In this document: one piece after another, positions 15,124-24,671 of the stretch
How positions within the stretch are numbered: the first letter of the stretch is position 1
Layout: every line of letters begins with the position of its first letter
NCBI GenBank assembly: GCA_018333525.1
Contig: JAGXTF010000033.1
Coordinates: forward strand, 1-46,035
DNA length: 46,035 nucleotides
Source of the DNA: Bacteroidota bacterium
GTDB taxonomy: Bacteria; Bacteroidota; Bacteroidia; NS11-12g; UBA955
Direction: 5' to 3'
Notes under the pieces: model-generated
Databases searched by the model: none
What the model saw: the letters and a program-made list of their open reading frames with translations, nothing else
What the model was told of the DNA's origin: nothing
Translations under genes and position numbers: made by a program

Positions 15124-17015
15124 TGAAAAAATTATTATTTTTTTTCGCATACATATTTTTCGGATACATTTCTGCCCAGGTTCCCGGTGCGAGCACAGAA
15201 ATAGATATTCGGAACAACGATGATTTTGAAGGCTTTGATATGATTGATGCATCTGTTAAAAATGCGCGCTTGATCATGACAGGTGAAAACCATATGTATG
15301 TAAAATTCAATTCCAAAATGGAATTGAAAATGTTGCGCTATTTAAATAAAAAACTCGGGCTTCGTAATTTTATTATTGAGCTCGGAGAAGCCAGAGCGCA
15401 TTTCTTAAATCGGTATATTTTAAATCCTAAAGATACTGCAGCAACCAATTATTTAAGGGCTACCACATCGCCCAGATATATGGATTTATTCAACAGGTTG
15501 CGCAGTTACAATATGTCTTTACCTGATTCACTTAAAATCCATGTTTATGGAATTGACGTAGAGAGGTTTAATGATTTGCCGTTGATGCGGTTGGCGGAAT
15601 TGCTTCCCGTTGAGAATATTCCTTCTGCAATCAGAGTGGGTGTGGAATCTGTAAAAGGGGCGGCTGCTTACATGGTAAAAGTGGGTCTGGATGAATATGA
15701 AAAAGCAAGAGACGAAAGCAGCACCTATCATTACGAGGGATATCAGACTGCACCATTTTATATCAATCCGACTATTACGGAATTCATTCGGTATTACGAT
15801 AGTTTAAATCCAATATTTCGCAGCTGGCTGGGCGAAAAATTTGATGAAGTAAATCAATCTGTAAGTTGGTTGAAAGAATACGACCAATGGAACAAATACG
15901 AGAATACCACCTTTCAGTATATATGGAGGGAAGAAAATATTTACCAGCATTTGGCAGCATTGATGCGCAAAACCAATGGTGAAAGATTTTACGGCCAATT
16001 TGGACGCTGTCATGTGGCTTATGACGAACAAAACGGAGAATGCGGGTGGTATGGATACCACAGTGTTATGAACAAAATGCGGACGCGTTATTTTCACAAT
16101 TATGATTCTGTACTAACCATTGGTTTATTTTATCATGGGGGAATTGACAATAGCCGGTATTATTCCGACAAAGATGAACACAAGGATATTCAGGAAGAAA
16201 TTGATGTATTACAGGAGAAAGCCGAAGTAAAAAAAATCACTTTGTTCAGTTTGAATGATGAGGTTGCAGATATGCCCCTGTTGTCGAAAAAATTCTCATT
16301 TGCTATAGTAAACCGAAGCATCGACCTTGAATTTGAGGATACCATTGAAAACGAAGTTATTTCCGGGAATACCACATTGAAAAAGAGTTTCACCAGACAT
16401 AATTATATGGGATATGGATATACCTTAACCAGTACCTCACTTAGTCCCCTCGGAGATTTCATAGCGTCAAACGGATATTCAACCAGTTTGGGAAATCTTG
16501 CATTTCACAATATTTTGTACGGATATTCCGGTGACAAGTTGGATGCATCCATGCAATTTTCTTTTATGCCAAGAATTAAATTGCATGGTGGAGATAGTGG
16601 ATTGGTTGAATATGGGTCCCGAGAATTTCTGATCAATGTCGGATATCAGGTGTTGAAAAGACCAAAGTTAACAGCATCACTTGGGTTGGTTGGAGGCTAT
16701 GCAATAGAAAAAATTTATGTTCAAAATCAAACCAGTAATTTTTTACAACCAAAGGGGGATAAGGAGTTTTCGCATCAGGCTTTGATTGGCGGGGTACAAG
16801 GGAAAATGCAATACAGATTTAAAAGTGGAGTTTTTATTGGTTTGCAGGGAAGCATCATTGCGGATGGTTCAACCATGCAATGGTATTATTCAAAAAGTAT
16901 TAAAACATTTGGTAAAAGTGGCGAAGTGACAAGCGGTTTTGGTGGTTATTATGCATTATTCAGCATAGGATATTCATTGGATGCTTTGGATGATATCAGC
17001 GGAGATATGGAATGA
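15123..17015 (+). CDS. Secreted GExH/erythromycin-esterase-like paralogue 2, complete motif
   Basis: A 630-residue paralogue of the preceding protein, with signal MKKLLFFFAYIFFGYISAQ. The putative active-site set is intact: Glu55 and His57 in IMTGENHMY, Glu86 in NFIIELGEARA, and His297 in QFGRCHVAY. Their spacing (29 and 240 residues between His57, Glu86 and His297) parallels the His-Glu-His sites of Ere-type esterases, while GE-x-H is closer to ChaN/TraB. The strand IHVYGIDVERFNDLP is shared by both copies. The C-terminal ~210 residues are beta-rich (GYQVLKRPKLTASLGLVGGYA; FKSGVFIGLQGSIIADG), barrel-like. The stop overlaps pssA by four bases, so expression is coupled to phospholipid synthesis. 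The substrate is unknown. Confidence 0.75.
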   Translation: MKKLLFFFAYIFFGYISAQVPGASTEIDIRNNDDFEGFDMIDASVKNARLIMTGENHMYVKFNSKMELKMLRYLNKKLGLRNFIIELGEARAHFLNRYILNPKDTAATNYLRATTSPRYMDLFNRLRSYNMSLPDSLKIHVYGIDVERFNDLPLMRLAELLPVENIPSAIRVGVESVKGAAAYMVKVGLDEYEKARDESSTYHYEGYQTAPFYINPTITEFIRYYDSLNPIFRSWLGEKFDEVNQSVSWLKEYDQWNKYENTTFQYIWREENIYQHLAALMRKTNGERFYGQFGRCHVAYDEQNGECGWYGYHSVMNKMRTRYFHNYDSVLTIGLFYHGGIDNSRYYSDKDEHKDIQEEIDVLQEKAEVKKITLFSLNDEVADMPLLSKKFSFAIVNRSIDLEFEDTIENEVISGNTTLKKSFTRHNYMGYGYTLTSTSLSPLGDFIASNGYSTSLGNLAFHNILYGYSGDKLDASMQFSFMPRIKLHGGDSGLVEYGSREFLINVGYQVLKRPKLTASLGLVGGYAIEKIYVQNQTSNFLQPKGDKEFSHQALIGGVQGKMQYRFKSGVFIGLQGSIIADGSTMQWYYSKSIKTFGKSGEVTSGFGGYYALFSIGYSLDALDDISGDME

Positions 17016-17737
17016 AAGAGCAATTAAAAAATCTGCCGAATTATATTACGCTGGGAAATTTACTGTGCGGTGCCATTGGTATTGAACGGGTATTTCAGGG
17101 CGATATGTTCACTGCCTTTATTTTGGTAATTCTCGCAGCAATTCTCGATTTTTTTGATGGATTTACGGCTCGTTGGATAGGAGTAGATGGTGAATTTGGA
17201 AAACAACTGGATTCCCTTGCGGATTTGGTGACTTTTGGTGTGTTACCCGGGATGATTTTATACCATTATTTAATGCAATTTGGGTATTGCTGGCCAAATG
17301 GTTTTTGTACCAGCAGGTATGCATGGATAGTATTGCCAGCCGCCGGAGCCTGGCGTCTTGCAAGGTTTAATACCACCAACGTTGGGGATACCGAATTTAC
17401 AGGAGTACCTATTCCAATTACAGGAATTGTTTTTGCATCTTTTGTGTTGAGTTTTGAGAATATTTCTTTTTTGCCTGAAGGGATGCTTCACAGCGTTTAC
17501 AGCAATTTTTATTTTCTAACCATTGCCCCTGTAATTGCTGCTTCGCTAATGGTATCCGATTTGCGAATGATATCGTTAAAATTCAAGAAAAATGACCTGT
17601 TAAATCGCTGGAAAATTGCTTTTTTGTTGATGTGTGCCGCAATATTCGCAGTGTTTTTGAGGGATTCGGGACCGGTTATATTGCTGGTGTATGTTTTGAT
17701 GTCGGTTTTAGCGAACTTTGCAATAAAGAAAAATTAA
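17012..17737 (+). CDS. pssA: CDP-diacylglycerol--serine O-phosphatidyltransferase
   Basis: A 241-residue integral membrane enzyme making phosphatidylserine, the precursor of phosphatidylethanolamine, from CDP-diacylglycerol and serine. The CDP-alcohol phosphotransferase motif DGx2ARx8Gx3Dx3D is intact in [19 protein letters not shown] and the next LAD (residues ~49-71). It begins [17 protein letters not shown], typical of the short PssA subclass, and has about six to seven membrane helices. The ATG overlaps the stop of the preceding GExH gene (ATGA). purE follows after one base. Confidence 0.95.
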   Translation: MKEQLKNLPNYITLGNLLCGAIGIERVFQGDMFTAFILVILAAILDFFDGFTARWIGVDGEFGKQLDSLADLVTFGVLPGMILYHYLMQFGYCWPNGFCTSRYAWIVLPAAGAWRLARFNTTNVGDTEFTGVPIPITGIVFASFVLSFENISFLPEGMLHSVYSNFYFLTIAPVIAASLMVSDLRMISLKFKKNDLLNRWKIAFLLMCAAIFAVFLRDSGPVILLVYVLMSVLANFAIKKN

Positions 17738-17738
17738 T

Positions 17739-18260
17739 ATGGCCAAAGTAGGAATCATCATGGGCAGCGACAGCGATCTGGAAATTATGCAGGAAGCGGC
17801 GCGCATGCTGGAATATTTTGAAATCAGTTATGAACTGACAATTGTGTCTGCACACCGCACCCCCCAAAGACTTTTTGATTATGCTTCCAAAGCTGCTGAA
17901 AAGGGAATTCGCGTAATTATTGCAGGAGCAGGTGGAGCGGCGCATTTACCGGGCATGGTTGCCAGTATTACTGCTATTCCGGTAATTGGTGTTCCTGTAA
18001 AATCCAGCAATTTAAGTGGGGTCGACAGCCTTTATAGTATTGTGCAGATGCCTCCGGGGGTACCCGTGGGTACCATGGCAATTAACGGTGCAAAAAATGC
18101 CGGTATTTACGCTGTTCAAATTCTAGCCACTTTTGATGAAAAACTCGCTCAGAAAGTTCAGGATTATAAAGAACGATTAAAAAATGAAGTAGAGGAAAAG
18201 GCGAAAAAACTGGAGCGTGTGGGATATGAAGAATATTTGAATAAAACCGATTTGCTCTAA
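17739..18260 (+). CDS. purE: N5-carboxyaminoimidazole ribonucleotide mutase
   Basis: A 173-residue class I PurE, which converts N5-CAIR to CAIR in purine synthesis. Substrate-binding segments are [10 protein letters not shown] (residues 8-17), [14 protein letters not shown] with the catalytic-loop His (residues 36-49), and [15 protein letters not shown] (residues 62-76). VGVPV-like [22 protein letters not shown] and [13 protein letters not shown] complete the fold. The acid/charged C-terminal ~20 residues are a modest extension. It begins one base after pssA ends; no purK is present. Confidence 0.97.
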   Translation: MAKVGIIMGSDSDLEIMQEAARMLEYFEISYELTIVSAHRTPQRLFDYASKAAEKGIRVIIAGAGGAAHLPGMVASITAIPVIGVPVKSSNLSGVDSLYSIVQMPPGVPVGTMAINGAKNAGIYAVQILATFDEKLAQKVQDYKERLKNEVEEKAKKLERVGYEEYLNKTDLL

Positions 18261-18278
18261 GCAAAAAAAACAACCATT

Positions 18279-18848
18279 ATGATTATTGTGGGCAAGGTAA
18301 TTGTGGCTGAGCCGATATTGGAGCGAAAGTTTGCATGCCAATTGGACTCCTGTAAGGGGGCCTGTTGTGTGCAGGGAGATTCCGGTGCCCCGCTGTTGGA
18401 AGAAGAGTTGGAAATAATCCGGGATGAACTTCCGAAAATCAAACCTTTTATGTCCAAAGAAGGTATAGAATTATTAGAAGAAAAGGGTTTTTATGAAACG
18501 GATTCCGAAGGGGATTTGGGCACCGTATGCAGACCTTCGGGAGAATGTGTTTTTGTAAATATGGAAAATGGTATTGCAATTTGTGCCATTGAAAAAGCAT
18601 ATTATGCGAAAGAAACCTGGTTCAAAAAACCTATTAGTTGTCATTTATATCCAATTCGCGCCAGGCAATATGGTGATTATATAGCGCTGAATTACCACCA
18701 CTGGGATATTTGTTCTGCTGCCTGTAAAGCCGGTGAAGAAATGAAAGTTCCGGTTTATACTTTTTTACACGATGCGCTTGTAAGAAAATTCGGACCTTCC
18801 TGGTATCGGGAATTGGTTGAAGTGGCCCAGGCCTGGGAAAAAAGATAA
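18279..18848 (+). CDS. DUF3109-family Cys-rich protein
   Basis: A 189-residue protein matching the DUF3109 pattern common in Bacteroidota. Near the N-terminus is FACQLDSCKGACCVQGDSGAPL, a CxxxxCxxxCC cluster, followed by single Cys in TVCRPSGECVF, AICAIEKA, ISCHLYPIR, and WDICSAACKAG. The set resembles the metal-binding CxxCxxxCC clusters of YkgJ-type proteins and suggests an Fe-S or zinc site. No signal peptide is present, so it is cytoplasmic. The function is not established. It follows purE by 18 bp and probably ends the operon; a weak GCCTG/CAGGC dyad lies at about 18868-18885. Confidence 0.85.
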   Translation: MIIVGKVIVAEPILERKFACQLDSCKGACCVQGDSGAPLLEEELEIIRDELPKIKPFMSKEGIELLEEKGFYETDSEGDLGTVCRPSGECVFVNMENGIAICAIEKAYYAKETWFKKPISCHLYPIRARQYGDYIALNYHHWDICSAACKAGEEMKVPVYTFLHDALVRKFGPSWYRELVEVAQAWEKR

Positions 18849-18954
18849 ATAATATCTTAAGTTGGTAGCCTGAACTGTGACAGGCAAAAGAAGAAATTTG
18901 CCCGGGATATAAATTTTAATATTCAAATTAGTAAATTGCAATTTTTATATCGTT

Positions 18955-19599
18955 ATGAAATCTGGATTTTTATCATTTTTTATTTTAATTCATACATTGG
19001 TATTTGCCCAATCCGGAAAGGTTTTTGAACCGAACCGGAATGTGGATGGATATTACAAAGGAATTCTTATCAAACCGACAAAACTTGCAGTGAATGTGGA
19101 CTTCGTAAGTCTGGCATTCAAAGGACAATGTGACCTTGGCCTTGTTTATTCAATAATGAAAAATCTTGGTGTGGAAGCTTCATATGGATTTCCATGGAAG
19201 GAGAATACACTGGATGAAACCCACTTTTCAGATAATACCTACCACAATTCTTTCACAACAAGTTTTATGAATCAATATGGAATAAGTGCATTTTATAAAG
19301 GTGGAACACTCGGTCTGAGTAAAACAGCGTATGCGGGTATGGGTATCAGAAGGAGAAATTTTGTAAGTACATATAGTGGAAGATCGCAGGATAATCTATT
19401 TTATTCTTACGGAAACGACATGTATTGGTTTGCGGGTGCAATGGGTACATTAACTGGAAAATTACAGGTGAACTTATCTGTAGGAGCAGGATTTAGTAAA
19501 ATAAGTGCGCAGGAGAATTTGGAAAAATTTGTGGACTTATCCGTTAGTGGTCAAAGTGTTTTTATGGTTAATCTTAAACTACAGTATGCAATATTCTAA
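18955..19599 (+). CDS. Secreted small beta-barrel protein
   Basis: A 214-residue exported protein with signal peptide MKSGFLSFFILIHTLVFAQ. The mature part alternates polar and hydrophobic residues in long stretches (LAVNVDFVSLAFKGQCDLGLVYSI, KLQVNLSVGAGFSKIS) and ends SVFMVNLKLQYAIF with a terminal aromatic, consistent with an eight-strand outer-membrane barrel. No specific family was recognised. The downstream gene starts inside its last codons (14-base overlap), indicating coexpression. Confidence 0.7.
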   Translation: MKSGFLSFFILIHTLVFAQSGKVFEPNRNVDGYYKGILIKPTKLAVNVDFVSLAFKGQCDLGLVYSIMKNLGVEASYGFPWKENTLDETHFSDNTYHNSFTTSFMNQYGISAFYKGGTLGLSKTAYAGMGIRRRNFVSTYSGRSQDNLFYSYGNDMYWFAGAMGTLTGKLQVNLSVGAGFSKISAQENLEKFVDLSVSGQSVFMVNLKLQYAIF

Positions 19600-21160
19600 G
19601 TCACTTATATTTTATTTACTATTTACATTTTTTGTCATTAACAGTAGGTTAAATGCACAGAATTCCATAAAAAGAATTGTGCATGGCGAGGTTATTGAGA
19701 TCAAAAATTACCGAATGAAATATGAGAAGGTATTTGCATTTGGAGAAAAATATTTTGCGGTTGCCTGTCATATAAAAAAGGGCAATGGCAGTAGTGGTGA
19801 ATATCCAGGTGAAAAAATAGTTAACGATTTTGTGCAGGTGGTTCAATTGGATGCTAACTTGAATAAAGGATACTCTGTTGCTATAAATCTTGCCCCGGGG
19901 GAACAGAAAGTAACGGTAGGCATTGCCGATATATTTATGATGGATGAGCAGATTCTCACTTTCTTTTATTTGCCTACGAAACACAGGGGGAAAAGACAAC
20001 TCATGGTATGTGCGTACAATGTTGTCGATCAGTCCAAAAAATTCTTGCGACTTGCTGCTTCGTCGGATGATGTTGAATCAGCCTCAGACCGGTTCAAATT
20101 TATAGAGGAAAATGGGCGAATATATATTTATCACTACCTGAAAAGAGCGTCGAATGATTCTTCTTCCCATCCGGTTGGATCCGGCGAGTATTGTGTATTG
20201 GATAAAGAACTGAATTTTACATTATCAGAAGGTATTGGACAGGGAAATGGAGAACTGATGTATAAATCCATAATCCCAAAATGGAATTTGGATCTTTCGC
20301 TTTATAACGGTGATGGTTCGGGAGGGAAAAATGTGACATTAATAAAAAGTATTGGAGCGAAAACAGAGTCATTGGATTTTGGGTTTGTTGCGAAAAAATT
20401 CGTTCTAAAATCTGTCCAAAGTACCCCTGATCAAAAAATACAGTATTATTTTTTCATTAAAATGAAAAATGAAATGGACCTGGATTCGGCAGTTGTGGTA
20501 AAGGTTTTGGTTACAGAGGATTCATTTATGTTGATGTCAAAATCCCAATACGGACATTTAAGAATGGAAGATGGAAATAGGGTTTCGTTAACACTAGGTT
20601 ACAATTCAGATCCTGGAACAAAAGCGTACAGAAACGCAAAACAATACATGGTGTTTAATAGTGTATATTATGATTATGTCAATAACTGTATTGTGATTTT
20701 TCATGAATTCAGAAAAATATATACTGTTGCAAAACAGGTTGAAACCAAGCATTATACTGTTGATTCCAAGCACAACCAAAGGTATTCCCATTCTACCTGG
20801 ACCACCCAAACGGAATGGCATTATGTAACCGGACCATATTTGGCCTCGTTTATCACAAATCCTGCGGCAATACAATCCAATCAGAATTTGATTTCAGAAT
20901 CCCATGACAGCAAAGTAACTTTTATTTCATTGCTGTCAACGGTACAGTCAGAAAAAGGAAATATATATTACATGGTAAACGGTGAGCTCCTGGCCTGTAA
21001 TCCACTGACCGGGCAATTTTTTAATTTGAAATTAACAGACTCGGATCAAAAAGTGAGATTTTTAAATCATACAGAGGTAATTACCCATAAAGATAAACTA
21101 TTTATGATTCATACATTGAGCAGTAAGAAAGTGCAATTTTCCATGGCAGAAGTGGAATAA
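19586..21160 (+). CDS. Secreted protein of unknown function
   Basis: A 524-residue protein. The ATG at 19586 gives MQYSKSLIFYLLFTFFVINSRLNAQ, a signal peptide; the open frame further upstream overlaps the previous gene out of frame and is ignored. The mature part is beta-rich with repeated segments of the type I-Y-I-Y-H-Y, Q-Y-Y-F-F-I-K and F-L-N-H-T-E-V-I, which could be a beta-propeller or beta-helix. There is no T9SS C-terminal domain. The overlap with the barrel gene suggests the two products work at the same envelope site. No function is assigned. Confidence 0.7.
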   Translation: MQYSKSLIFYLLFTFFVINSRLNAQNSIKRIVHGEVIEIKNYRMKYEKVFAFGEKYFAVACHIKKGNGSSGEYPGEKIVNDFVQVVQLDANLNKGYSVAINLAPGEQKVTVGIADIFMMDEQILTFFYLPTKHRGKRQLMVCAYNVVDQSKKFLRLAASSDDVESASDRFKFIEENGRIYIYHYLKRASNDSSSHPVGSGEYCVLDKELNFTLSEGIGQGNGELMYKSIIPKWNLDLSLYNGDGSGGKNVTLIKSIGAKTESLDFGFVAKKFVLKSVQSTPDQKIQYYFFIKMKNEMDLDSAVVVKVLVTEDSFMLMSKSQYGHLRMEDGNRVSLTLGYNSDPGTKAYRNAKQYMVFNSVYYDYVNNCIVIFHEFRKIYTVAKQVETKHYTVDSKHNQRYSHSTWTTQTEWHYVTGPYLASFITNPAAIQSNQNLISESHDSKVTFISLLSTVQSEKGNIYYMVNGELLACNPLTGQFFNLKLTDSDQKVRFLNHTEVITHKDKLFMIHTLSSKKVQFSMAEVE

Positions 21161-21184
21161 TTAAATGCCTGCAAAGTATTCACT

Positions 21185-22921
21185 CTAAGGGGAGTCATAT
21201 TCAATGACATCCGCAGTTATATTTCGTATCCATAAGGACTGGTTTTCGACCTCCTGTACCCCGAAAACAACTTTTAACTGCCCTTTTGCTGGCTTTAGGT
21301 AGAATTCAAAACGGAAAGGTTTCCAATTATCAGGTTTCCGTACCATTTTTTTAAACATCTTACTCAAATAATCATGGTAGTTATTGTTTTGTGAGATGTG
21401 AATTACAAGGGTTTCTTCGGTAACTTCTTTTGAGAATCTGGCATCACAGCGAAAGAGAATTCGGTATTGTTTTGTGGAATCCAATTTAAGACTGTCCAAT
21501 GTAAAAAAATCATTGATTTCGTTTGGTAGCATTGGAATTTCCTCTTTTTTAACAAATGTTTTAAGCACCCTGGAATTCCGCGCATTATCAAAACTCCAAT
21601 CATCGGCGGTAAAATATGCGTACCTGCTTTTGGTCTTCATAAATACATCCATGAATTTTTGTTTGTTCATGTTACACCAATCCAAAATAAAATTTCTGAA
21701 TTGATAATGGAGAATTTGGTTATAGGTTATACCGGCTCCTGAAATGATTGTCAAAGCCACTATAAAGAATGTATTAAAAACCGAAAGTTCGCTGATGAGG
21801 ACAAACAGGATCCATGCCGAAAAATCCGTTAAAGGCCTGTTGCCGAGGGTACAGCCAAAAGTCCAGGTTCCCCAGCAACTCAGAACCCAGGATATCAGAC
21901 AAAAAGAAGAGACAAACACGAGAATTCTATACCATTTTTTTCGTAAAGCGAGAAAAACAACAGCCAATAAAAGGGATACCAATAAAAGCGGGCTGTAAAT
22001 AAATGCGCCGATTTGAAATCCAAATAAGAAATCCATCCAATGAGGCTGATGAAAGTTGAATTTTTCTTCCCCATAACTGTAAATAAAAAATGACCCGGTC
22101 TGCCAATAATTTCCGAGAAAGTTTATAAAAACGAAAGCAAAAAACAGGAGTAATGCGATGAATGCTGTTCGAAAATTTGCCCGGAAAATTTGCCACCACT
22201 GCATTGGATTGGCTATATAAAGCAGCGATGGAAAAAGCAATACAATATTAAAGGGACGGGCCAAAACCATCATGCCACCGCAGATGGCGAGCCATATAAA
22301 ATCGTTTGGTTTATTTAATCTGAAAATTCTGTTCGAATAAAAGAGTAACCCTGAAAATAAACCAAAGGTGAATGCATGCGAATATCCGGCGTCAAACGAG
22401 GTATAGTGAAACAAATTAGTTCCAAACAACAGGCTTGCAGTTAAAATAACCGGCAACCAGACGGGCAATTTTAAATGATAGGCCAATCTGAATTGAAAAA
22501 AACATCCGAGCATTACAAAAGCCACTGCGCCTAAGAGCCAGGAAATCTGATAATGAATTTCGAAGCCTTTGTTTTGGTGAATCAGCGTTCCATAAATATG
22601 AGCAACAGCAAAAAAAGGCAATTCACAAATTGCTGGTCCAATGCTGTATTTGTTCATGGCTTTATCGCCTTGAACAGGAACTATAGTGCCTTTAAATGAA
22701 CCACGGGGATGATTTTCGGATTGTGAAAAAACACTGTCGGTAAATTCAAATTCTGAATCCTGATAAATGAAAATAGCCGGGAGCCAAATATAATAACCTG
22801 CCGCATCAGCGTGGATTACATTTTGAAATTTTGTAACACGAAAATTGACATATAAAGCGGATAAAATATACGTTAGCAATAATGCCCAGAGCGCCCATTT
22901 ATATGATTTAAGAATCGTCAA
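21185..22921 (-). CDS. Multipass membrane protein, GT-C glycosyltransferase-like
   Basis: A 578-residue protein starting with TTG at 22921, the only start that includes the first membrane helix. It has about ten hydrophobic segments up to residue ~400. After the first helix comes VIHADAAGYYIWLPAIF, whose Asp in the first periplasmic loop is the position of the catalytic acid in GT-C mannosyl/arabinosyltransferases. WGTWTFGCTLGNRPL resembles the loop of such enzymes. The last ~170 residues form a soluble beta-rich domain (QYRILFRCDARFSKE, LKVVFGVQEVENQSLWIRN), carbohydrate-binding-like. A role in lipid-linked glycan transfer to cell-surface molecules is inferred. Confidence 0.7.
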   Translation of the reverse strand: MTILKSYKWALWALLLTYILSALYVNFRVTKFQNVIHADAAGYYIWLPAIFIYQDSEFEFTDSVFSQSENHPRGSFKGTIVPVQGDKAMNKYSIGPAICELPFFAVAHIYGTLIHQNKGFEIHYQISWLLGAVAFVMLGCFFQFRLAYHLKLPVWLPVILTASLLFGTNLFHYTSFDAGYSHAFTFGLFSGLLFYSNRIFRLNKPNDFIWLAICGGMMVLARPFNIVLLFPSLLYIANPMQWWQIFRANFRTAFIALLLFFAFVFINFLGNYWQTGSFFIYSYGEEKFNFHQPHWMDFLFGFQIGAFIYSPLLLVSLLLAVVFLALRKKWYRILVFVSSFCLISWVLSCWGTWTFGCTLGNRPLTDFSAWILFVLISELSVFNTFFIVALTIISGAGITYNQILHYQFRNFILDWCNMNKQKFMDVFMKTKSRYAYFTADDWSFDNARNSRVLKTFVKKEEIPMLPNEINDFFTLDSLKLDSTKQYRILFRCDARFSKEVTEETLVIHISQNNNYHDYLSKMFKKMVRKPDNWKPFRFEFYLKPAKGQLKVVFGVQEVENQSLWIRNITADVIEYDSP

Positions 22922-22994
22922 ACCTGCTCGTAAATATAAGGATGGCAGTTGTGAATACCGCGATATTTCAGTGTACGGGAGCCATCATACAAAA

Positions 22995-23111
22995 TTAGCA
23001 GCCAATTTGGATAAGGCCTGTAGCAAATGCCAGAATATAGGCCAAAATGCCGCCAATGACCAGTCCGGTAATTCCCAAAATAACTCTTATAATAAATTCA
23101 AATATTTTCAT
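22995..23111 (-). CDS. 38-residue single-span membrane peptide
   Basis: A short minus-strand ORF from ATG at 23111 to TAA at 22995. The peptide is a charged start (MKIFEFIIR) followed by one long hydrophobic helix rich in Gly, Ile and Ala (ITGLVIGGILAYILAFATG) and a terminal Cys. AGGA precedes the ATG by four bases, one of the few clear Shine-Dalgarno sites in the window. It lies 10 bp behind the rhodanese-like gene and 73 bp ahead of the GT-C-like gene, all on the same strand, so it is likely cotranscribed. Small membrane peptides of this size often regulate a neighbouring membrane protein; that role is inference. Confidence 0.55.
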   Translation of the reverse strand: MKIFEFIIRVILGITGLVIGGILAYILAFATGLIQIGC

Positions 23112-23121
23112 ATTCCTGTTA

Positions 23122-23667
23122 TTAATTGTTAATTCTTTTTGCAGTTCGAAATTTTAATTGGGATTTGATGTCTGCCGGGTCAAAACCCGCATCCACCAGC
23201 ATGGCCAATAATACATCCATATCCGGGCCGGAAGGATTGGAGGCCATAGATAAAGCGTATGTTTTTATGGCTCGTTTCCCTGATTTGCAATACAATAAAA
23301 CCGGTTTTTCGCAAGTGTCTAAAACGGTTGATAATTTTGAAATTGCGGTTTCCGGAAAGGAATCTTTTGGTACTGGGATATAATAAAAGGATTGGTTGGT
23401 TTGCAGGATAGCTTCTTCCATATTTTTTACCTTGAATGGGTCTTTCACCTCCTCATCGGGTTGAAAATCAATGATGGTTTTGTACTCTCTGTATTCTTCT
23501 GGCCTGATATAATGCGGTGCAAGAAATACATCATTGCCAAGCGCATGAATCAGCTTTTGTGCAGGTGGATGATGGTGTTTTCTATAATCATAATAATTCT
23601 GGCCATATATCCAAACAAAGCCGGTAAGGAGGGAAAATAAAAATATTTTTAATCTGGTGATTTTCAT
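23122..23667 (-). CDS. Exported rhodanese/phosphatase-like protein (TIGR01244-like)
   Basis: A 181-residue protein with an N-terminal signal or anchor (MKITRLKIFLFSLLTGFVWIYGQ). The fold of beta-lactamase-hydrolase-like phosphatases/sulfurtransferases is recognisable: YIRPEEYREYKTIIDFQPDEEV (residues ~54-75), FYYIPVPKDSF, and the active-site loop PVLLYCKSGKRA with Cys ~127 and Arg five residues later. The four-residue spacing between Cys and Arg is that of rhodanese rather than the CX5R of tyrosine phosphatases. Thiosulfate or persulfide transfer is therefore more likely than dephosphorylation. The small membrane peptide follows after 10 bp. Confidence 0.7.
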   Translation of the reverse strand: MKITRLKIFLFSLLTGFVWIYGQNYYDYRKHHHPPAQKLIHALGNDVFLAPHYIRPEEYREYKTIIDFQPDEEVKDPFKVKNMEEAILQTNQSFYYIPVPKDSFPETAISKLSTVLDTCEKPVLLYCKSGKRAIKTYALSMASNPSGPDMDVLLAMLVDAGFDPADIKSQLKFRTAKRINN

Positions 23668-23806
23668 ATTTACCTAGAATATTTTGGTAACACAGCGTTT
23701 TTTGATTTGGTATAACATACACAAGTACCGATGTAAATTTGGAGTAAGTAACTCACAATTTTAGTGGTAATCGACAAATAGAGAGAATTTGTCTACAATC
23801 GAAAGC

Positions 23807-24655
23807 TTATAGTCCCAATACGCTCAGAATCCCTGTAACCATCAGGCTTTTCAAAAATACCGAAAGGCGATGAAAATCCTTTTTGGATTCTGCTTTTTTC
23901 AAGAGAAACAGAAACACTATAACCGGGAGAATGATAAATAAAGAAATAAAAATATTGTAAGGCAAATTGCCGTGTCGGATAGCAATATATACTACCAAAG
24001 AAACCATTACCAGTAAGATTACAGAAACAAGTACTGCGGATTTCCGAACGCCATAAACGATAGGAAATGTTGCATATTCCTGTTGTTTATCGCCTTCCAT
24101 ATCTTCGATATCTTTTATGATTTCACGTGCCAGGGTAATGAGAAAAGCAAAAAGGGAATACTCTGCAAAATACCCGTCAATTCTGGTATAAACACCTAAA
24201 TCTGCCGTAAATACCACTGCTCCCGTCATAAATGCAATGAGCAGATTTCCCCATAAAGTTTCCCCTTTTAAATCGGAAGAATAAAAATATAACATAATCC
24301 CGATTGCAACACATAAAAACCCCATGGTAATGCCGGAAATAAATCCGAAGATGAGGGAAGCAGCTATTAAGAAACCATAAAAAATTTTCCCGTTTCGCAC
24401 ACTAATTTTTCTGGATATAATGCGTTTTTCCGGATTGTTGATCATGTCTTCCTCTATGTCAAAAATATCGTTGATTACGTTTCCTGCAGCGGCAGTGAGA
24501 ATGGTTGCAAGAATTACAAAAAGGCTTTCGGCCCAACGTATATTATCCATTTCATATCCCGCAGAATGGAAAATAAAAATAAGTTGGGTGCATGCAATAA
24601 TAGCCAGATTCAATGGCCTGGTGAGCAGCAAATAAAAAGGAAGGTGTATTTTCAT
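23807..24655 (-). CDS. UbiA-family prenyltransferase
   Basis: A 282-residue multipass protein. The ATG at 24655 (MKIHLPFYLLL) is preferred over a TTG two codons earlier. The first Asp-rich motif NVINDIFDIEED (N-D-x-x-D-x-x-x-D) is near residues 59-70, and the second is DIEDMEGD near residue 190, as required for Mg-diphosphate binding. UbiA enzymes transfer polyprenyl groups to aromatic or glycerol-phosphate acceptors. The Bacteroidota copies are often annotated as geranylgeranylglycerol-phosphate synthases; from sequence alone the acceptor cannot be told. It lies 16 bp downstream of def in the same operon. Confidence 0.88.
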   Translation of the reverse strand: MKIHLPFYLLLTRPLNLAIIACTQLIFIFHSAGYEMDNIRWAESLFVILATILTAAAGNVINDIFDIEEDMINNPEKRIISRKISVRNGKIFYGFLIAASLIFGFISGITMGFLCVAIGIMLYFYSSDLKGETLWGNLLIAFMTGAVVFTADLGVYTRIDGYFAEYSLFAFLITLAREIIKDIEDMEGDKQQEYATFPIVYGVRKSAVLVSVILLVMVSLVVYIAIRHGNLPYNIFISLFIILPVIVFLFLLKKAESKKDFHRLSVFLKSLMVTGILSVLGL

Positions 24656-24671
24656 TGGCAAGGGAGGTGAA

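Noticed and set aside
15123-17015. Assignment as true erythromycin esterase (macrolide resistance)
   Set aside because: The GE-x-H spacing and the added barrel-like domain differ from Ere enzymes; only membership of the wider superfamily is supported.
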